Translations under genes and position numbers: made by a program | Shown: in pieces, positions 44,948 to 53,750 of the stretch | Numbering within the stretch: the first letter of the stretch is position 1 | How the letters are laid out: the number at the start of each line of letters is the position of its first letter | From: Actinomyces naeslundii | GTDB lineage: Bacteria; Actinomycetota; Actinomycetes; Actinomycetales; Actinomycetaceae | Direction of reading: 5' to 3' | NCBI RefSeq assembly: GCF_001956585.1 | Contig: NZ_MSRR01000003.1 | Span: forward strand, 1-64,000 | Length of the DNA: 64,000 nt | The notes under the pieces: model-generated | Told to the model about the DNA's origin: nothing | Database searches by the model: none | What the model saw: the letters and a program-made list of their open reading frames with translations, nothing else

Positions 44948-46174
44948 TTAGGCCACAGTTGTGGCTTCCAGCCAGGTCGCCGTCGTGGGTGGGACCAGCA
45001 GCCGTCCCTGGTCCTGACGCAGGGGCTGGGACGACAACAGCACCTTGGCCTCGGGCGGCAGGACGATCGGGGCGTCGGAGGTGTTGACGACCACCAGTAC
45101 GCCGCGTACCAGGAAGGCGAGGGCCTCAGCCGGACACCACTCCAGCCCGGTGACGAAAGCGAGAGGGGCGCAGGCCAGGTTGTACTCGAGGCGCACGTGG
45201 GCCGCGTGCCTCACGGTCGCAGCGGGCGAGCCGAACTGCGAGGCCTGCCCCTGAGTGTGCTCGATCACCATGTCTGCCAGCTCCAGGGGAGCGGTGGGCT
45301 TGTCGGAGTCGGACAGGGCGATCTCGTCGCCCTGGCGCAGGTAGAGCGAACCGGGAAGAGCCAGCATCATGGCCTGCAGCGCCAGCCCTCGACGCAGCCG
45401 TTCGTCGTGGCCGACGGAGTACCAGCGCTGGCCGTCGCCTGGATCCAGGTGCTCGGACAGGATGTGGGGAGGCAGGAAGCGCCAGGTGGGGGTCGCGCCG
45501 AAGCGATCGTGCTCGTCGAGGGACCGTGTCAGGTGGGAGGTGAGCGACTCGGCGTCCCAGCGTGTCAGAGTCAGACAGTCATCGCGGAGGTGGTGCACCC
45601 AGTCGTCCTGGAGGTGGTGGCGCAGCGAGTCGGGGTAGTCGGCGGTCACATCGGCGCCGATGATGCCCTCCTCCACGTACTCGGCCAGCTGGCCGTGCAG
45701 CATGGCGCAGTAGGCGCTGAGGCGGTCCAGCCGGATCTCGTTGGTGACCTGAGGAGGCACGATGGTTCCCAGGTCGATACCGGCCGCCCCGGCCCGGAGG
45801 TAGGCCTCCGAACGGCGCAGCAGATCATCACCGGCTCCTTCGAGGCCGGTGATGAAACTGTTGGTCTGCTTGGCGTAGGGGCCCGTGATCGGGCCGAGCG
45901 CACCGGAGATGCGCACGATGGCGCGCAGCCCCTGCTCGCCTGCGGCATCGATGAAACGGCGGATCGAATCGATCTCAGAACTGACCTCCAGCAGGCTCGG
46001 GCGGATGAGCAGTGCGTCCATGCCCAGGTAGAGAGCGTGCTCGATGATGGGAGTGGTGCGATCCAGCTCGGCGGCTCCCAGGGCTGGCGAGGGGATCTCG
46101 TAGACCAGCGCGTGGCGCCACCACTCCTCCGGACCGTCGTAGGGCCGGTGAACGAGGGTAGTGGTCGTGGTCAC
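44948..46174 (-). CDS. GH13 (alpha-amylase family)-like protein, probably catalytically degenerate
   Basis: 408 residues upstream of malE. The start EEWWRHALVYEI, LYLGMDALLIRPSL (second barrel strand) and the C-terminal beta domain (LVVVNTSDAPIVLPPEAKVL) are GH13-like. The conserved active-site regions are lost: the third-strand segment IVRISGAL lacks the Asn-His pair, and GAAGIDLGTIV stands where G-x-R-x-D with the nucleophile should be. The protein is also shorter than usual (about 550). It begins at a GTG. It may bind maltodextrins or be a decaying enzyme; activity is doubtful. Confidence 0.65.
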   Translation of the reverse strand: MTTTTTLVHRPYDGPEEWWRHALVYEIPSPALGAAELDRTTPIIEHALYLGMDALLIRPSLLEVSSEIDSIRRFIDAAGEQGLRAIVRISGALGPITGPYAKQTNSFITGLEGAGDDLLRRSEAYLRAGAAGIDLGTIVPPQVTNEIRLDRLSAYCAMLHGQLAEYVEEGIIGADVTADYPDSLRHHLQDDWVHHLRDDCLTLTRWDAESLTSHLTRSLDEHDRFGATPTWRFLPPHILSEHLDPGDGQRWYSVGHDERLRRGLALQAMMLALPGSLYLRQGDEIALSDSDKPTAPLELADMVIEHTQGQASQFGSPAATVRHAAHVRLEYNLACAPLAFVTGLEWCPAEALAFLVRGVLVVVNTSDAPIVLPPEAKVLLSSQPLRQDQGRLLVPPTTATWLEATTVA

Positions 46175-46340
46175 GACAAGTGTCTCCCTTCCGCTGGGCT
46201 GGCGCCCAGGAGCGTCACTTCCAAGAGTGCTTCATCGGTGTCCCGCGGGTGCGTGCAACCAGACGTTGAGGAGATCGAGTGCCGCTGCGCCCTTGAGACG
46301 GTGTCGGAATGGTGACGTCTATCGTAACCCGCTTCTGCGC

Positions 46341-46346
46341 TACCTT
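46341..46346 (+). promoter_or_regulatory. Leaderless -10 box for dgt
   Basis: TACCTT, 6 nt, ATG at 46353; no ribosome site. Confidence 0.6.
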
Positions 46347-46352
46347 GTGACC

Positions 46353-47672
46353 ATGTCAGTGCAGAAATCTGGATTCGAGCCTCTGCGTATCGACGGAAAC
46401 GGCGGTTCTGGTCTATCCGGATACCAGCCGCAGGATGCTGAGCGCTTCGTCCACGAGCAGGCAAAGAATCCCCAGCGCACTCCTTTCGAGCGCGATCGGG
46501 CCCGAGTCCTGCACTCCTCGGCGCTGCGGCGCCTGGGGGCCAAGACCCAGGTGCTGGGGCCGTCTGCCGACGACTTCGTACGCACCCGGCTCACCCATTC
46601 GCTCGAGGTGGCGCAGGTGGGGCGCGCCCTGGGACAAGCGCTGGGCTGCGATCCGGACGTCGTCGACGCAGCCTGCCTGTCCCACGACCTGGGGCATCCG
46701 CCGTACGGGCACAACGGTGAGAAGGCGCTCGACGTCGTCGCCCGCCGGATCGGGGGCTTCGAGGGGAACGCTCAGACCTTCAGGATCCTCACCCGCCTGG
46801 AGCCCAAGACCCTCGACGGGGGCGGGCGGCCGGTTGGCGTCAATCTCACCCGGGCCAGTCTCGACGCCGTCGCCAAGTACCCCTGGCTCAAGGGGCGGGG
46901 GCCGGGTGGTCCGGGCGGCCGCAGCGTGCGCAAGTACTCCGCTTACGACGACGACGCCGAGATCTTCGCCTGGATGCGTCAGGGAGCCCCGGAGGGCAGG
47001 CGCTGCATCGAGGCCCAGATCATGGACCTGTCCGACGACGTCGGCTACTCCGTCCATGACGTCGAGGACGCCATCGCCCTGGGGCGCATGGACCCGGCCT
47101 GCCTGACCGATGCCCGCGAGGTCGACGAGCTGCTCGAGGCGACGAGGGCCTGGTACGGCACCGAGCTCAGCGCCAATGCTCTCGGGGCGGCCTTCGACAG
47201 ACTCTCCGGCCAGTCCTTCTGGATCCGCTCCTACAACGGCTCGGCCGCCGATGCCGCGCACCTGAAGAACCTCACCAGTGAGATCATCGGCCGCTTCGTC
47301 TCAGCGGTTGCCACCGCCACCCGTCAGACCTACGGCAACGGGCCCCTGACCCGCTACGAGGCCGAGCTCATCATCCCCGAGGAGACGGCCGCGGAGATCC
47401 TCCTTCTCAAGGGCATCGCCGTGCGCTACGTCATGGAGCCCCGCGAGCACGAGCCGGTCTACCTGCGCCAGCGCACCCTCATCTTCGACCTGGCCGACGC
47501 CCTGATGACCGGTGGTGGGAAGGGCATCGACCCGGTTCTGGTCGAGGCCTGGAACCAGGCCGACGACGAGGACGCCCGCCTACGGGTGGTCGTCGACCAG
47601 ATCGCCTCGCTGACGGATACCTCCGCACGCTCCTGGCACGCCCGGCTGTGCGGCATGTTCTCCGAGGTGTAG
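46353..47672 (+). CDS. dgt: Deoxyguanosinetriphosphate triphosphohydrolase-like protein
   Basis: 439 residues, an HD-domain enzyme that splits dNTPs to nucleoside and triphosphate. RTPFERDRARVLHSSALRRL and GAKTQVLGP are family start motifs. The metal site is His in RTRLTHSLEVAQ, HD in LSHDLGHPPYGHNGE (about 108-122) and Asp in MDLSDDVGYSVHDVED. The frame is open upstream to 46161, but the start at 46353 gives the usual N-terminus and matches a leaderless promoter. dgt beside dnaG is conserved in actinobacteria. Confidence 0.93.
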   Translation: MSVQKSGFEPLRIDGNGGSGLSGYQPQDAERFVHEQAKNPQRTPFERDRARVLHSSALRRLGAKTQVLGPSADDFVRTRLTHSLEVAQVGRALGQALGCDPDVVDAACLSHDLGHPPYGHNGEKALDVVARRIGGFEGNAQTFRILTRLEPKTLDGGGRPVGVNLTRASLDAVAKYPWLKGRGPGGPGGRSVRKYSAYDDDAEIFAWMRQGAPEGRRCIEAQIMDLSDDVGYSVHDVEDAIALGRMDPACLTDAREVDELLEATRAWYGTELSANALGAAFDRLSGQSFWIRSYNGSAADAAHLKNLTSEIIGRFVSAVATATRQTYGNGPLTRYEAELIIPEETAAEILLLKGIAVRYVMEPREHEPVYLRQRTLIFDLADALMTGGGKGIDPVLVEAWNQADDEDARLRVVVDQIASLTDTSARSWHARLCGMFSEV

Positions 47673-47716
47673 CCGGCGTCCAGCAAGCCCTGGCGCAGGA
47701 TGCCGGTGGCCTCGCC

Positions 47717-47722
47717 TACGAT
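47717..47722 (+). promoter_or_regulatory. Leaderless -10 box for dnaG
   Basis: TACGAT, 6 nt, GTG at 47729. It lies 45 nt after the dgt stop. Confidence 0.6.
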
Positions 47723-47728
47723 GGCCCT

Positions 47729-49744
47729 GTGGCGGGACTGATCAGGCGCGAGGACATCGAGGCAGTGCGTGAGCGCGCCCGGATCGAGGACGTCGTCGGC
47801 GAGCACGTGACCCTCAAGAGCGCCGGAGTCGGTTCACTCAAGGGCCTGTGCCCCTTTCACGATGAGCGCACTCCCTCCTTCCACGTCCGTCCCCAGCTCG
47901 GTTACTGGCACTGCTTCGGCTGCGGCGAGGGCGGCGACGTCATCACCTTCATCGAGAAGATCAACCACCTCGGTTTTGCCGAGGCCGTTGAGTACCTCGC
48001 GGACCGCACCGGGGTTCAGCTGCGTTACGAGGAGGGCGGCGCGGTCAGGCGCGGGGTGGAACCGGGAACCCGGCAGCGTCTTATGGACGCCAACCGTCTG
48101 GCCGAGGCCTGGTTCCGCGAGCAGCTCGCCACCCCGGAGGCCCAGGCGGGGCGGGACTTCTTGACGGCTCGGGGCTTCGACCGTCACGCCGCCGCGCACT
48201 TCGGCGTCGGTTACGCACCGGCCGGATGGGACAACCTCGCCCGTCACCTGCGCGGGGCCGGCTACACCGAGGCCGAGCTGGTCGACTCCGGGCTGTGCAG
48301 CCGGGGCGGCCAGGACGGGCGTCGTGTCTACGACCGCTTCCGCGGCCGTCTCATCTGGCCCATCCGCGATGTCACCGGAGCGACCGTGGGCTTCGGGGCG
48401 CGCAAGCTCGCGGAGGACGACCAGGGCCCCAAGTACCTCAACACCCCGGAGACCCCCGTCTTCCACAAGAGCCAGGTCCTCTATGGGCTGGACCTGGCCA
48501 AGCGGGAGGTCGCCCGCTCGCACCGGATCGTCGTCGTCGAGGGCTACACCGACGTCATGGCCGCCCACCTGTCCGGGGTCACCACTGCCGTGGCCACGTG
48601 CGGGACCGCCTTCGGCGCCGACCACGTGCGGGTGGTGCGCCGTCTCCTGGGCGATATCGACGATCCCGCGGCGGGCGTCGTCACCGGGCAGGGGCGCGAG
48701 GCCCGTGGCGGCGAGGTCATCTTCACTTTCGACGGAGACGCAGCCGGCCAGAAGGCCGCCCTGCGCGCCTACGCCGAGGACCAGCGCTTCGCCACCCAGA
48801 CCTTCGTGGCCGTCGACCCCGGCGGCCTGGACCCCTGCGACCTGCGCATGAAGGAGGGGGGCCAGGGCATTCCACGTCTGCTGTCCAGGCGGGTACCGCT
48901 GTTCGAGTTCGTCATCCGCACCTCCCTGTCCCACCTGGACCTGGACACCTCCGAGGGGAGGGTGCGGGGTCTGCGCTCAGCGGCTCCGGTCGTTGCCGGT
49001 ATCCGGGACCGGGCGCTCAAGCGCGAGTACACCCGCCGGCTCGCCGGGTGGTTGGGACTGCCTGACGCCGAGGTCCACAGCGCCGTCCAGGCGGCCGGGC
49101 GGCGCAGCCAGCAGCCCTCCGCGGTGCGTGGTGGTCAGTGGCCGGCCGACGATACCGCGGGCCCCGACGCAGCCGCACCGGTGCGGGGGCTGCCGCCTGT
49201 GACCGATCCTGTCGAGCAGCTCGAGCGTGAGGCACTGGCCGTCATGGTCCAGTTCCCTGTGGCCGCTCACCAGGCCGGCGCGGACGAGCTGGGGGCCGAC
49301 TCCTTCGGCCAGCTCACCCACCGGGCCGTCTACGAGGCCGTCGCCGCAGCCGGAGGCACCGGGGAGGTGCCGGGGCTGGTCCAGCAGGCGGTGGCCGCCG
49401 GCATGGGGGAGCAGGAGGCACAGCGCCGGGCCACGCTGCGTTGGCTCCAGCAGGTACGTGACGGGGCCATCGGCCTGGTCGAGGCCGCCATCACCGAGCT
49501 GGCGGTGGCCCCCCTGCCGCTACCAACCATTCGGGGGCGCGGCACGGAGGTGGACGCGCTGGGACTGCATCGCTACGCCAGGGGCGTGCTCAGCTCCCTG
49601 GCCATCATGGGCATCAATCGTCAGCTGGTCGAGATGCGCTCACGGCACCGACGCATGTCCCCGCAGGATGAGGGCTATCGCGAGCTCTTCTCCCAGATCG
49701 CCGCTCTTGAGCAGCGTCGTATGCAGATCCGGCAAGGGGCCTGA
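47729..49744 (+). CDS. dnaG: DNA primase
   Basis: 671 residues; synthesises RNA primers at replication forks. The CHC2 zinc finger is LCPFHDERTPSF with HCFGCGEGGDV (about 37-70). The TOPRIM catalytic core has VVVEGYTDVMAAH and FTFDGDAAGQKAAL. A DnaB-interacting C-terminal helical domain follows (about 500-671). An insertion (DDPAAGVVTGQGREARGGE) sits inside the TOPRIM region. The frame opens at 47648, but GTG 47729 (VAGLIRREDIEAVRE) fits the family start and the promoter. Confidence 0.95.
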   Translation: MAGLIRREDIEAVRERARIEDVVGEHVTLKSAGVGSLKGLCPFHDERTPSFHVRPQLGYWHCFGCGEGGDVITFIEKINHLGFAEAVEYLADRTGVQLRYEEGGAVRRGVEPGTRQRLMDANRLAEAWFREQLATPEAQAGRDFLTARGFDRHAAAHFGVGYAPAGWDNLARHLRGAGYTEAELVDSGLCSRGGQDGRRVYDRFRGRLIWPIRDVTGATVGFGARKLAEDDQGPKYLNTPETPVFHKSQVLYGLDLAKREVARSHRIVVVEGYTDVMAAHLSGVTTAVATCGTAFGADHVRVVRRLLGDIDDPAAGVVTGQGREARGGEVIFTFDGDAAGQKAALRAYAEDQRFATQTFVAVDPGGLDPCDLRMKEGGQGIPRLLSRRVPLFEFVIRTSLSHLDLDTSEGRVRGLRSAAPVVAGIRDRALKREYTRRLAGWLGLPDAEVHSAVQAAGRRSQQPSAVRGGQWPADDTAGPDAAAPVRGLPPVTDPVEQLEREALAVMVQFPVAAHQAGADELGADSFGQLTHRAVYEAVAAAGGTGEVPGLVQQAVAAGMGEQEAQRRATLRWLQQVRDGAIGLVEAAITELAVAPLPLPTIRGRGTEVDALGLHRYARGVLSSLAIMGINRQLVEMRSRHRRMSPQDEGYRELFSQIAALEQRRMQIRQGA

Positions 49745-49779
49745 CGCCTGCCGGGTCCCATGAGTGCAGGCGGTGCGGG

Positions 49780-49785
49780 TAGCCT
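49780..49785 (+). promoter_or_regulatory. Leaderless -10 box for the gene after dnaG
   Basis: TAGCCT, 7 nt, ATG at 49793. An upstream in-frame ATG at 49760 would place the -10 inside the coding region, so 49793 is preferred. Confidence 0.55.
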
Positions 49786-49792
49786 GACGGCC

Positions 49793-50359
49793 ATGCTGAA
49801 CCTGCGACGTCGTCAAGGCTCATCCACCCGATCCGCCAGTATGCTCCCACGTGAGATGCGTGAGCAGCTGCACCAGCCCGCTCTGGGCGCAGTTCCTCTG
49901 GACGAGGACGGCTCCGCATGGGCGGCGGCCACGGCCGACGCCCTCGTGGTCTTCAGCGGGCGCAGCAGGCCCGAGCACTACGCCTGGGACGAGGTGGAGC
50001 GGGGGACCTGGGACGCCGAGGAACGCGCCTTCACTCTGAGATGGACGCAGCAGGATCGCGATGACCTCGTTTTGAAGGTCCCGGCAGGAGTCCGCGACGG
50101 CGATACCTACGCCTCCACCGACGTCGCCCCCTTCGCCAAGGCACTGCGCCAGCGGGTGGAGGCCGCCATCGTTCACAGCGCCGTGGCGGTGCTCCCCAGT
50201 GGGGCCACGGCCACGGCAAGCGTTCGACGCGGTGCGGACGGGCACCTTTACTCCGTGACTCGGCCGACGATGTCCCAGGTCTCAGACAAGGAGGATGCTG
50301 AGGCGATTCAGGCACTGGAGAATCGCGTCAGAGAGGGTGTGGGGCTGCCCACACAGTAA
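49793..50359 (+). CDS. Conserved hypothetical protein downstream of dnaG
   Basis: 188 residues, soluble, with no signal or membrane segment. The central part alternates strands typical of a beta-sandwich or PH-like fold (ALVVFSGRSRPEHYAWDEVE, AFTLRWTQQDRDDLVLKV). A helix follows (FAKALRQRVEAAIVHS) and then the C-terminal half, which includes VAVLPSGATATASVRRGADG. Small proteins of this kind often follow dnaG in actinobacteria. No function can be assigned. No known motif is visible. Confidence 0.65.
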   Translation: MLNLRRRQGSSTRSASMLPREMREQLHQPALGAVPLDEDGSAWAAATADALVVFSGRSRPEHYAWDEVERGTWDAEERAFTLRWTQQDRDDLVLKVPAGVRDGDTYASTDVAPFAKALRQRVEAAIVHSAVAVLPSGATATASVRRGADGHLYSVTRPTMSQVSDKEDAEAIQALENRVREGVGLPTQ

Positions 50360-50449
50360 GGTTTCCCAGGAATTGCAGCGTTTTTGACGATTTGCTGGAT
50401 TCGACGTTACCGCGGGATGTTGCTAAAGTTCACTGCGCGTCAAACGCAT

Positions 50450-50524
<75 letters not shown>

Positions 50525-50529
50525 TTGGA

Positions 50530-50565
50530 GGAGTCCTCACCTGGTCAGGGTGAGGACTCCTTTTT
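50530..50565 (+). terminator. Intrinsic terminator after tRNA-Asn
   Basis: A perfect 12-bp stem (50530-50541 with 50549-50560) and 7-nt loop are followed by TTTTT. Confidence 0.93.
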
Positions 50566-50683
50566 CACTCGTGCACAGCATCCACCACAGGACTTCCAAT
50601 CGATCCTGTCCGGCGCAGCACGTGCTCTGCTCCACGATGGGCCAAACATGACCTGTCCACTTCAGTCATGGGAGGATGCCGCC

Positions 50684-51175
50684 ATGGCATACCGCGACAT
50701 CCGCATCATTGGCGACCCGGTCCTGCGCACCGAGTGCGACTGGATCACTGACATCGACGACTCCGTCAAGGCTCTGGTTGAGGACCTGCTCGAGACGGTC
50801 GATGAGGACGGCCGGGCCGGCCTGGCCGCCAATCAGATCGGGATCGGCCTGCGCGCCTTCTCCTGGAATATTGACGGCGAGATCGGCTACATCCTCAACC
50901 CCAAGATCGTCGAGGTATCCAAGGACGAGTACCAGGATGGGGATGAGGGCTGCCTGTCGGTTCCGGGGCTGTGGTTCCCCACGGAGCGAGCCTGGTACGC
51001 CCGGGCCGAGGGGGTGAACCTAGACGGCAAGGAGGTCGTCGTCGAGGGGGAGGAGCTCATGGCTCGCTGCATCCAGCATGAGTGCGACCATCTGGAGGGC
51101 CACCTCTACCTCGATCGCCTCGACCGGAAGAACCGGGCCAAGGCGATGAAGGAGCTGCGAGCGCAGGGACTGTAA
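50684..51175 (+). CDS. def: Peptide deformylase
   Basis: 163 residues. It removes N-formyl groups from new proteins. All three motifs are present: GLAANQIG (about 46-53), EGCLSVPG (about 88-95, with the metal Cys) and QHECDHLEG (about 130-138, with the catalytic Glu and two metal His). GGGAGGA precedes ATG 50684. The frame stays open upstream to 50384 across the tRNA, which is incidental. Confidence 0.95.
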   Translation: MAYRDIRIIGDPVLRTECDWITDIDDSVKALVEDLLETVDEDGRAGLAANQIGIGLRAFSWNIDGEIGYILNPKIVEVSKDEYQDGDEGCLSVPGLWFPTERAWYARAEGVNLDGKEVVVEGEELMARCIQHECDHLEGHLYLDRLDRKNRAKAMKELRAQGL

Positions 51176-51190
51176 TGCGCAAAGGATGTA

Positions 51191-51240
51191 AACCGGGTGG
51201 GGCAACAGGTCACGAAACCTGTTGCCCCACCCGGTTTTCA
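51191..51240. terminator. Bidirectional terminator between def and DUF3145
   Basis: A perfect 20-bp inverted repeat (51191-51210 with 51217-51236) and 6-nt loop, with A-rich and T-rich flanks, separate the convergent genes. Confidence 0.93.
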
Positions 51241-51274
51241 GGAGGCGATGCGGCGAGCTTCGCGCGGTGTGCTC

Positions 51275-51775
51275 CTAGCCGACGCGGTGCAGCCAACGCA
51301 CAGGTGCACCGGCTCCTGCGTAGCGGAAGGGCTCGAGCTCGTCGTCCCAGGCCTGCCCCAGAGCCAGGTCGAGCTCGCGGCGCATCCTCTCAGGATCAGC
51401 CGCGTAGACGAGCGCGGCACGGATCCGGTCCTCGGGGACAACGACGTTGCCGTGAACATCCGTCTGCGCATGGAAGATCCCCAGGTCAGGGGTGTGCGAC
51501 CAGCGGCCGCCGTCGGTGCCGACGCTCGCCTCCTCAGTGACCTCATAGCGCAGGTTCGCCCAGCCGCGCAGGGCGGATGCAAGGCTCGCACCCGTTCCAG
51601 CAGGCCCCACCCAGCTGGTCTCGGCCCGCATCATGCCCCGGGCCGCAGGCTGCTCGGTCCAGTCCAGGTGGACACGCGAGCCGAGCACCTCGGCCGCCGC
51701 CCACTCGATGTGGGGGCAGAGCGCCCGAGGTGCTGAATGCACGAAAAGTACACCGCGGGTGTAGGCACCGATCAT
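51275..51775 (-). CDS. DUF3145 protein
   Basis: 166 residues. TRGVLFVHSAPRALCPHIEW at the start and DWTEQPAARGMMRAETSWVG are typical of this actinobacterial family, which commonly lies beside fabF, as here. GGAGG lies 8 nt before ATG 51775; the frame extends 14 codons further. It is soluble and of unknown function. The region 51776-51959 before fabF's end holds no gene; a TGCAT-containing dyad near 51861-51879 may be regulatory. Confidence 0.82.
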   Translation of the reverse strand: MIGAYTRGVLFVHSAPRALCPHIEWAAAEVLGSRVHLDWTEQPAARGMMRAETSWVGPAGTGASLASALRGWANLRYEVTEEASVGTDGGRWSHTPDLGIFHAQTDVHGNVVVPEDRIRAALVYAADPERMRRELDLALGQAWDDELEPFRYAGAGAPVRWLHRVG

Positions 51776-51959
51776 GAGTATCGCCTCCTGGTTGGTTTCG
51801 AGATTCGCCTTCCCCAACGGTCTCGACCCTCAACCGGGCTCATGTCATGACGTACGCGGCATGCATAGTCATTGTGCATGACGGTGGCGTGCCAGGTCCA
51901 GCCCGGCGGGTCACACCCGGGGCACGCGGTCGTGGCCTTCAACGTCTGTGTGCGACCGT

Positions 51960-53213
51960 CTACCTGCGCATGAAGACGAGTGCGACGTTGTGTCCCCCGA
52001 AACCGAAGGAGGTACTGGCAGCCGCCTCAAGGTCGGGAAGGCTTCGCCCCTGCGGCCCGACGACGTCCAGTCCCAGCTCGATCAGCTCCGGGTCCACGCC
52101 GGCGGGCTGCAGCGTCGGCGGTGCCCAGCGCTCACGCAGCGCCATAACGGTCAGCACCGCCTCCAGCCCGCCGGCCCCGCCCAGGAGGTGGCCGGTGGCG
52201 GACTTGGTGGCGCTGACGGCCGCCGCCGGCAGGCTCCGGGACAGGACGCCGGCCTCGACGATGTCACCGGCCGGGGTCGAGGTGGCATGGGCGTTGACGT
52301 GCCCGATCCTCCCGGCATCAAGGCCCGCCCGCTCCAGTGCCAGGTGCAGAGCGCGTTCCTGCTGCGTGCCCGACGGCTCGGGGCGCGCCACATCGAAGGC
52401 GTCGGCGGTGATGGCTGAGCCGGCAAGCACGGCTAGAGCCTGCGCCCCGCGGGCCGCGGCGTGCTCGGCGCGCTCCAGGACCAGGATCCCGGCGCCCTCG
52501 CCCAGGACGAAGCCATCACGGTCCGGGGCGAAGGGGCGTGAGGCTGTCGCCGGGTCCTCGTTGCGTGTTGACAGCGCGCGCATGGCCCCGAAGGCAGCCA
52601 CCGTCATCGGGTGAAGGGCTGCGTCGGTGCCGCCGGCTACGACGACGTCGGCCCGGCCCAGGGCGATAAGGTCCGCACCGTAGGAGATGGCCTCCGCTCC
52701 CGAGGCGCAGGCGGACACCGGGGCGTGGATCCCGGCCTGAGCCCCCAGATCGATCCCAACGGCAGCCGCCGGGGCATTGGGCATGAGTGCGGGGATCGCC
52801 GTCGGCAGAACGCGCCGGGGGCCCCTGTCCCTCAGGGTGTCCCACGCCTCCATGACCGACAGAACCGGCCCCATGCCGGGGGACACGGACACCGCCAGGC
52901 GTTGCGGGCCGATCCGCGGGGATCCGGCCTGCTCCCATGCCTGGCGGGCGGCCAGCAGTGCGCACTGGCTGGCGCGGTCGAGGCGGCGTATCTGGCGGGG
53001 CGGCAGCAGGTCGGCCGGGTTGATCGCCAGGGGGGCGCCGATCCGTACGGGCAGCTCGTAATCCTCCACCCAGCCGTGCTCGAGGAGGCGAATCGCGCAC
53101 GTTCCCTCGTGCAGAGCGCTCCAGGTCGAGTCCACGTCTCCGCCCAGTGGGTTAACGGTACCCAGGCCGGTGACGACGACATCGCCGGGACGACAGGCGG
53201 CCGCCGGGGTCAT
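51960..53213 (-). CDS. fabF: Beta-ketoacyl-ACP synthase II
   Basis: 417 residues, a thiolase-fold condensing enzyme that elongates acyl-ACP. The nucleophile Cys is in VSACASGAEAI (about 166). The catalytic His residues lie in NAHATSTPAGD (about 306) and KSATGHLLGGAG (about 341), and SFGFGGHNVAL closes the site. It lies 6 nt after acpP, so both are co-translated. fabD and fabH, usually upstream in this locus, are absent. Confidence 0.92.
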   Translation of the reverse strand: MTPAAACRPGDVVVTGLGTVNPLGGDVDSTWSALHEGTCAIRLLEHGWVEDYELPVRIGAPLAINPADLLPPRQIRRLDRASQCALLAARQAWEQAGSPRIGPQRLAVSVSPGMGPVLSVMEAWDTLRDRGPRRVLPTAIPALMPNAPAAAVGIDLGAQAGIHAPVSACASGAEAISYGADLIALGRADVVVAGGTDAALHPMTVAAFGAMRALSTRNEDPATASRPFAPDRDGFVLGEGAGILVLERAEHAAARGAQALAVLAGSAITADAFDVARPEPSGTQQERALHLALERAGLDAGRIGHVNAHATSTPAGDIVEAGVLSRSLPAAAVSATKSATGHLLGGAGGLEAVLTVMALRERWAPPTLQPAGVDPELIELGLDVVGPQGRSLPDLEAAASTSFGFGGHNVALVFMRR

Positions 53214-53219
53214 TCGGTG

Positions 53220-53471
53220 TCAGTCCTTCTTGGAGGCCACGAGATCCACCAGCGCTCCGACGGTGGGCAGGGTCGGGATGAGGGAGTCGTCGAGGGCTAC
53301 GCCGAAGCGCTCCTCGACCTGAGTGGCGATGGTCAGCAGTCCCAGGGAGTCGACGTCGAGGTCCTGGGCGAAGGTGGTGGAGGGGGTGATCTCTTCGGCG
53401 TCGACGCCAGACTCTTCACTGACGATCTGCGTGATGACGCTCAGGACGTCCTCGTTACTCTGCTCGGCCAT
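53220..53471 (-). CDS. acpP: Acyl carrier protein
   Basis: 83 residues, acidic. The phosphopantetheine attachment Ser is in LDVDSLGLL (about 42), the normal DSL motif. MAEQSNEDVLSVI starts helix I. GAAGGA precedes ATG 53471; the longer open frame upstream to 53618 has no support. It carries acyl chains for FabF. Confidence 0.94.
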   Translation of the reverse strand: MAEQSNEDVLSVITQIVSEESGVDAEEITPSTTFAQDLDVDSLGLLTIATQVEERFGVALDDSLIPTLPTVGALVDLVASKKD

Positions 53472-53636
53472 GATGGTTCCTTCTGCTGCCGCGACGGAGC
53501 AGGATCGGATCCGTGCGGCGGATGTGGTTGGACGGTGTGGGAGTGTGCCGGCGGCGGCGCCGCAGACAGGCCCATTGTCCCAGATGGGAGCTGGTTCTCT
53601 GGAATCGGTGCGCCACATGGACGCACTGAGAAGACA

Positions 53637-53680
53637 CCGCGACCGCCCCTTCTCGAACCAAGCGGAAGGGGCGGTCGCGG
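53637..53680 (-). terminator. 16-bp perfect hairpin between fasR and acpP
   Basis: 53637-53652 pairs with 53665-53680 around a 12-nt loop. It lies after fasR in its reading direction and would separate fasR from acpP-fabF; a long T-run is lacking. Confidence 0.7.
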
Positions 53681-53750
53681 AAGCGATAAGAACATGGGGT
53701 GGAGGCGGGGACGGCCGTCTCCCGGTCGTCGGCAGAGCGGGAGAGGCAGG

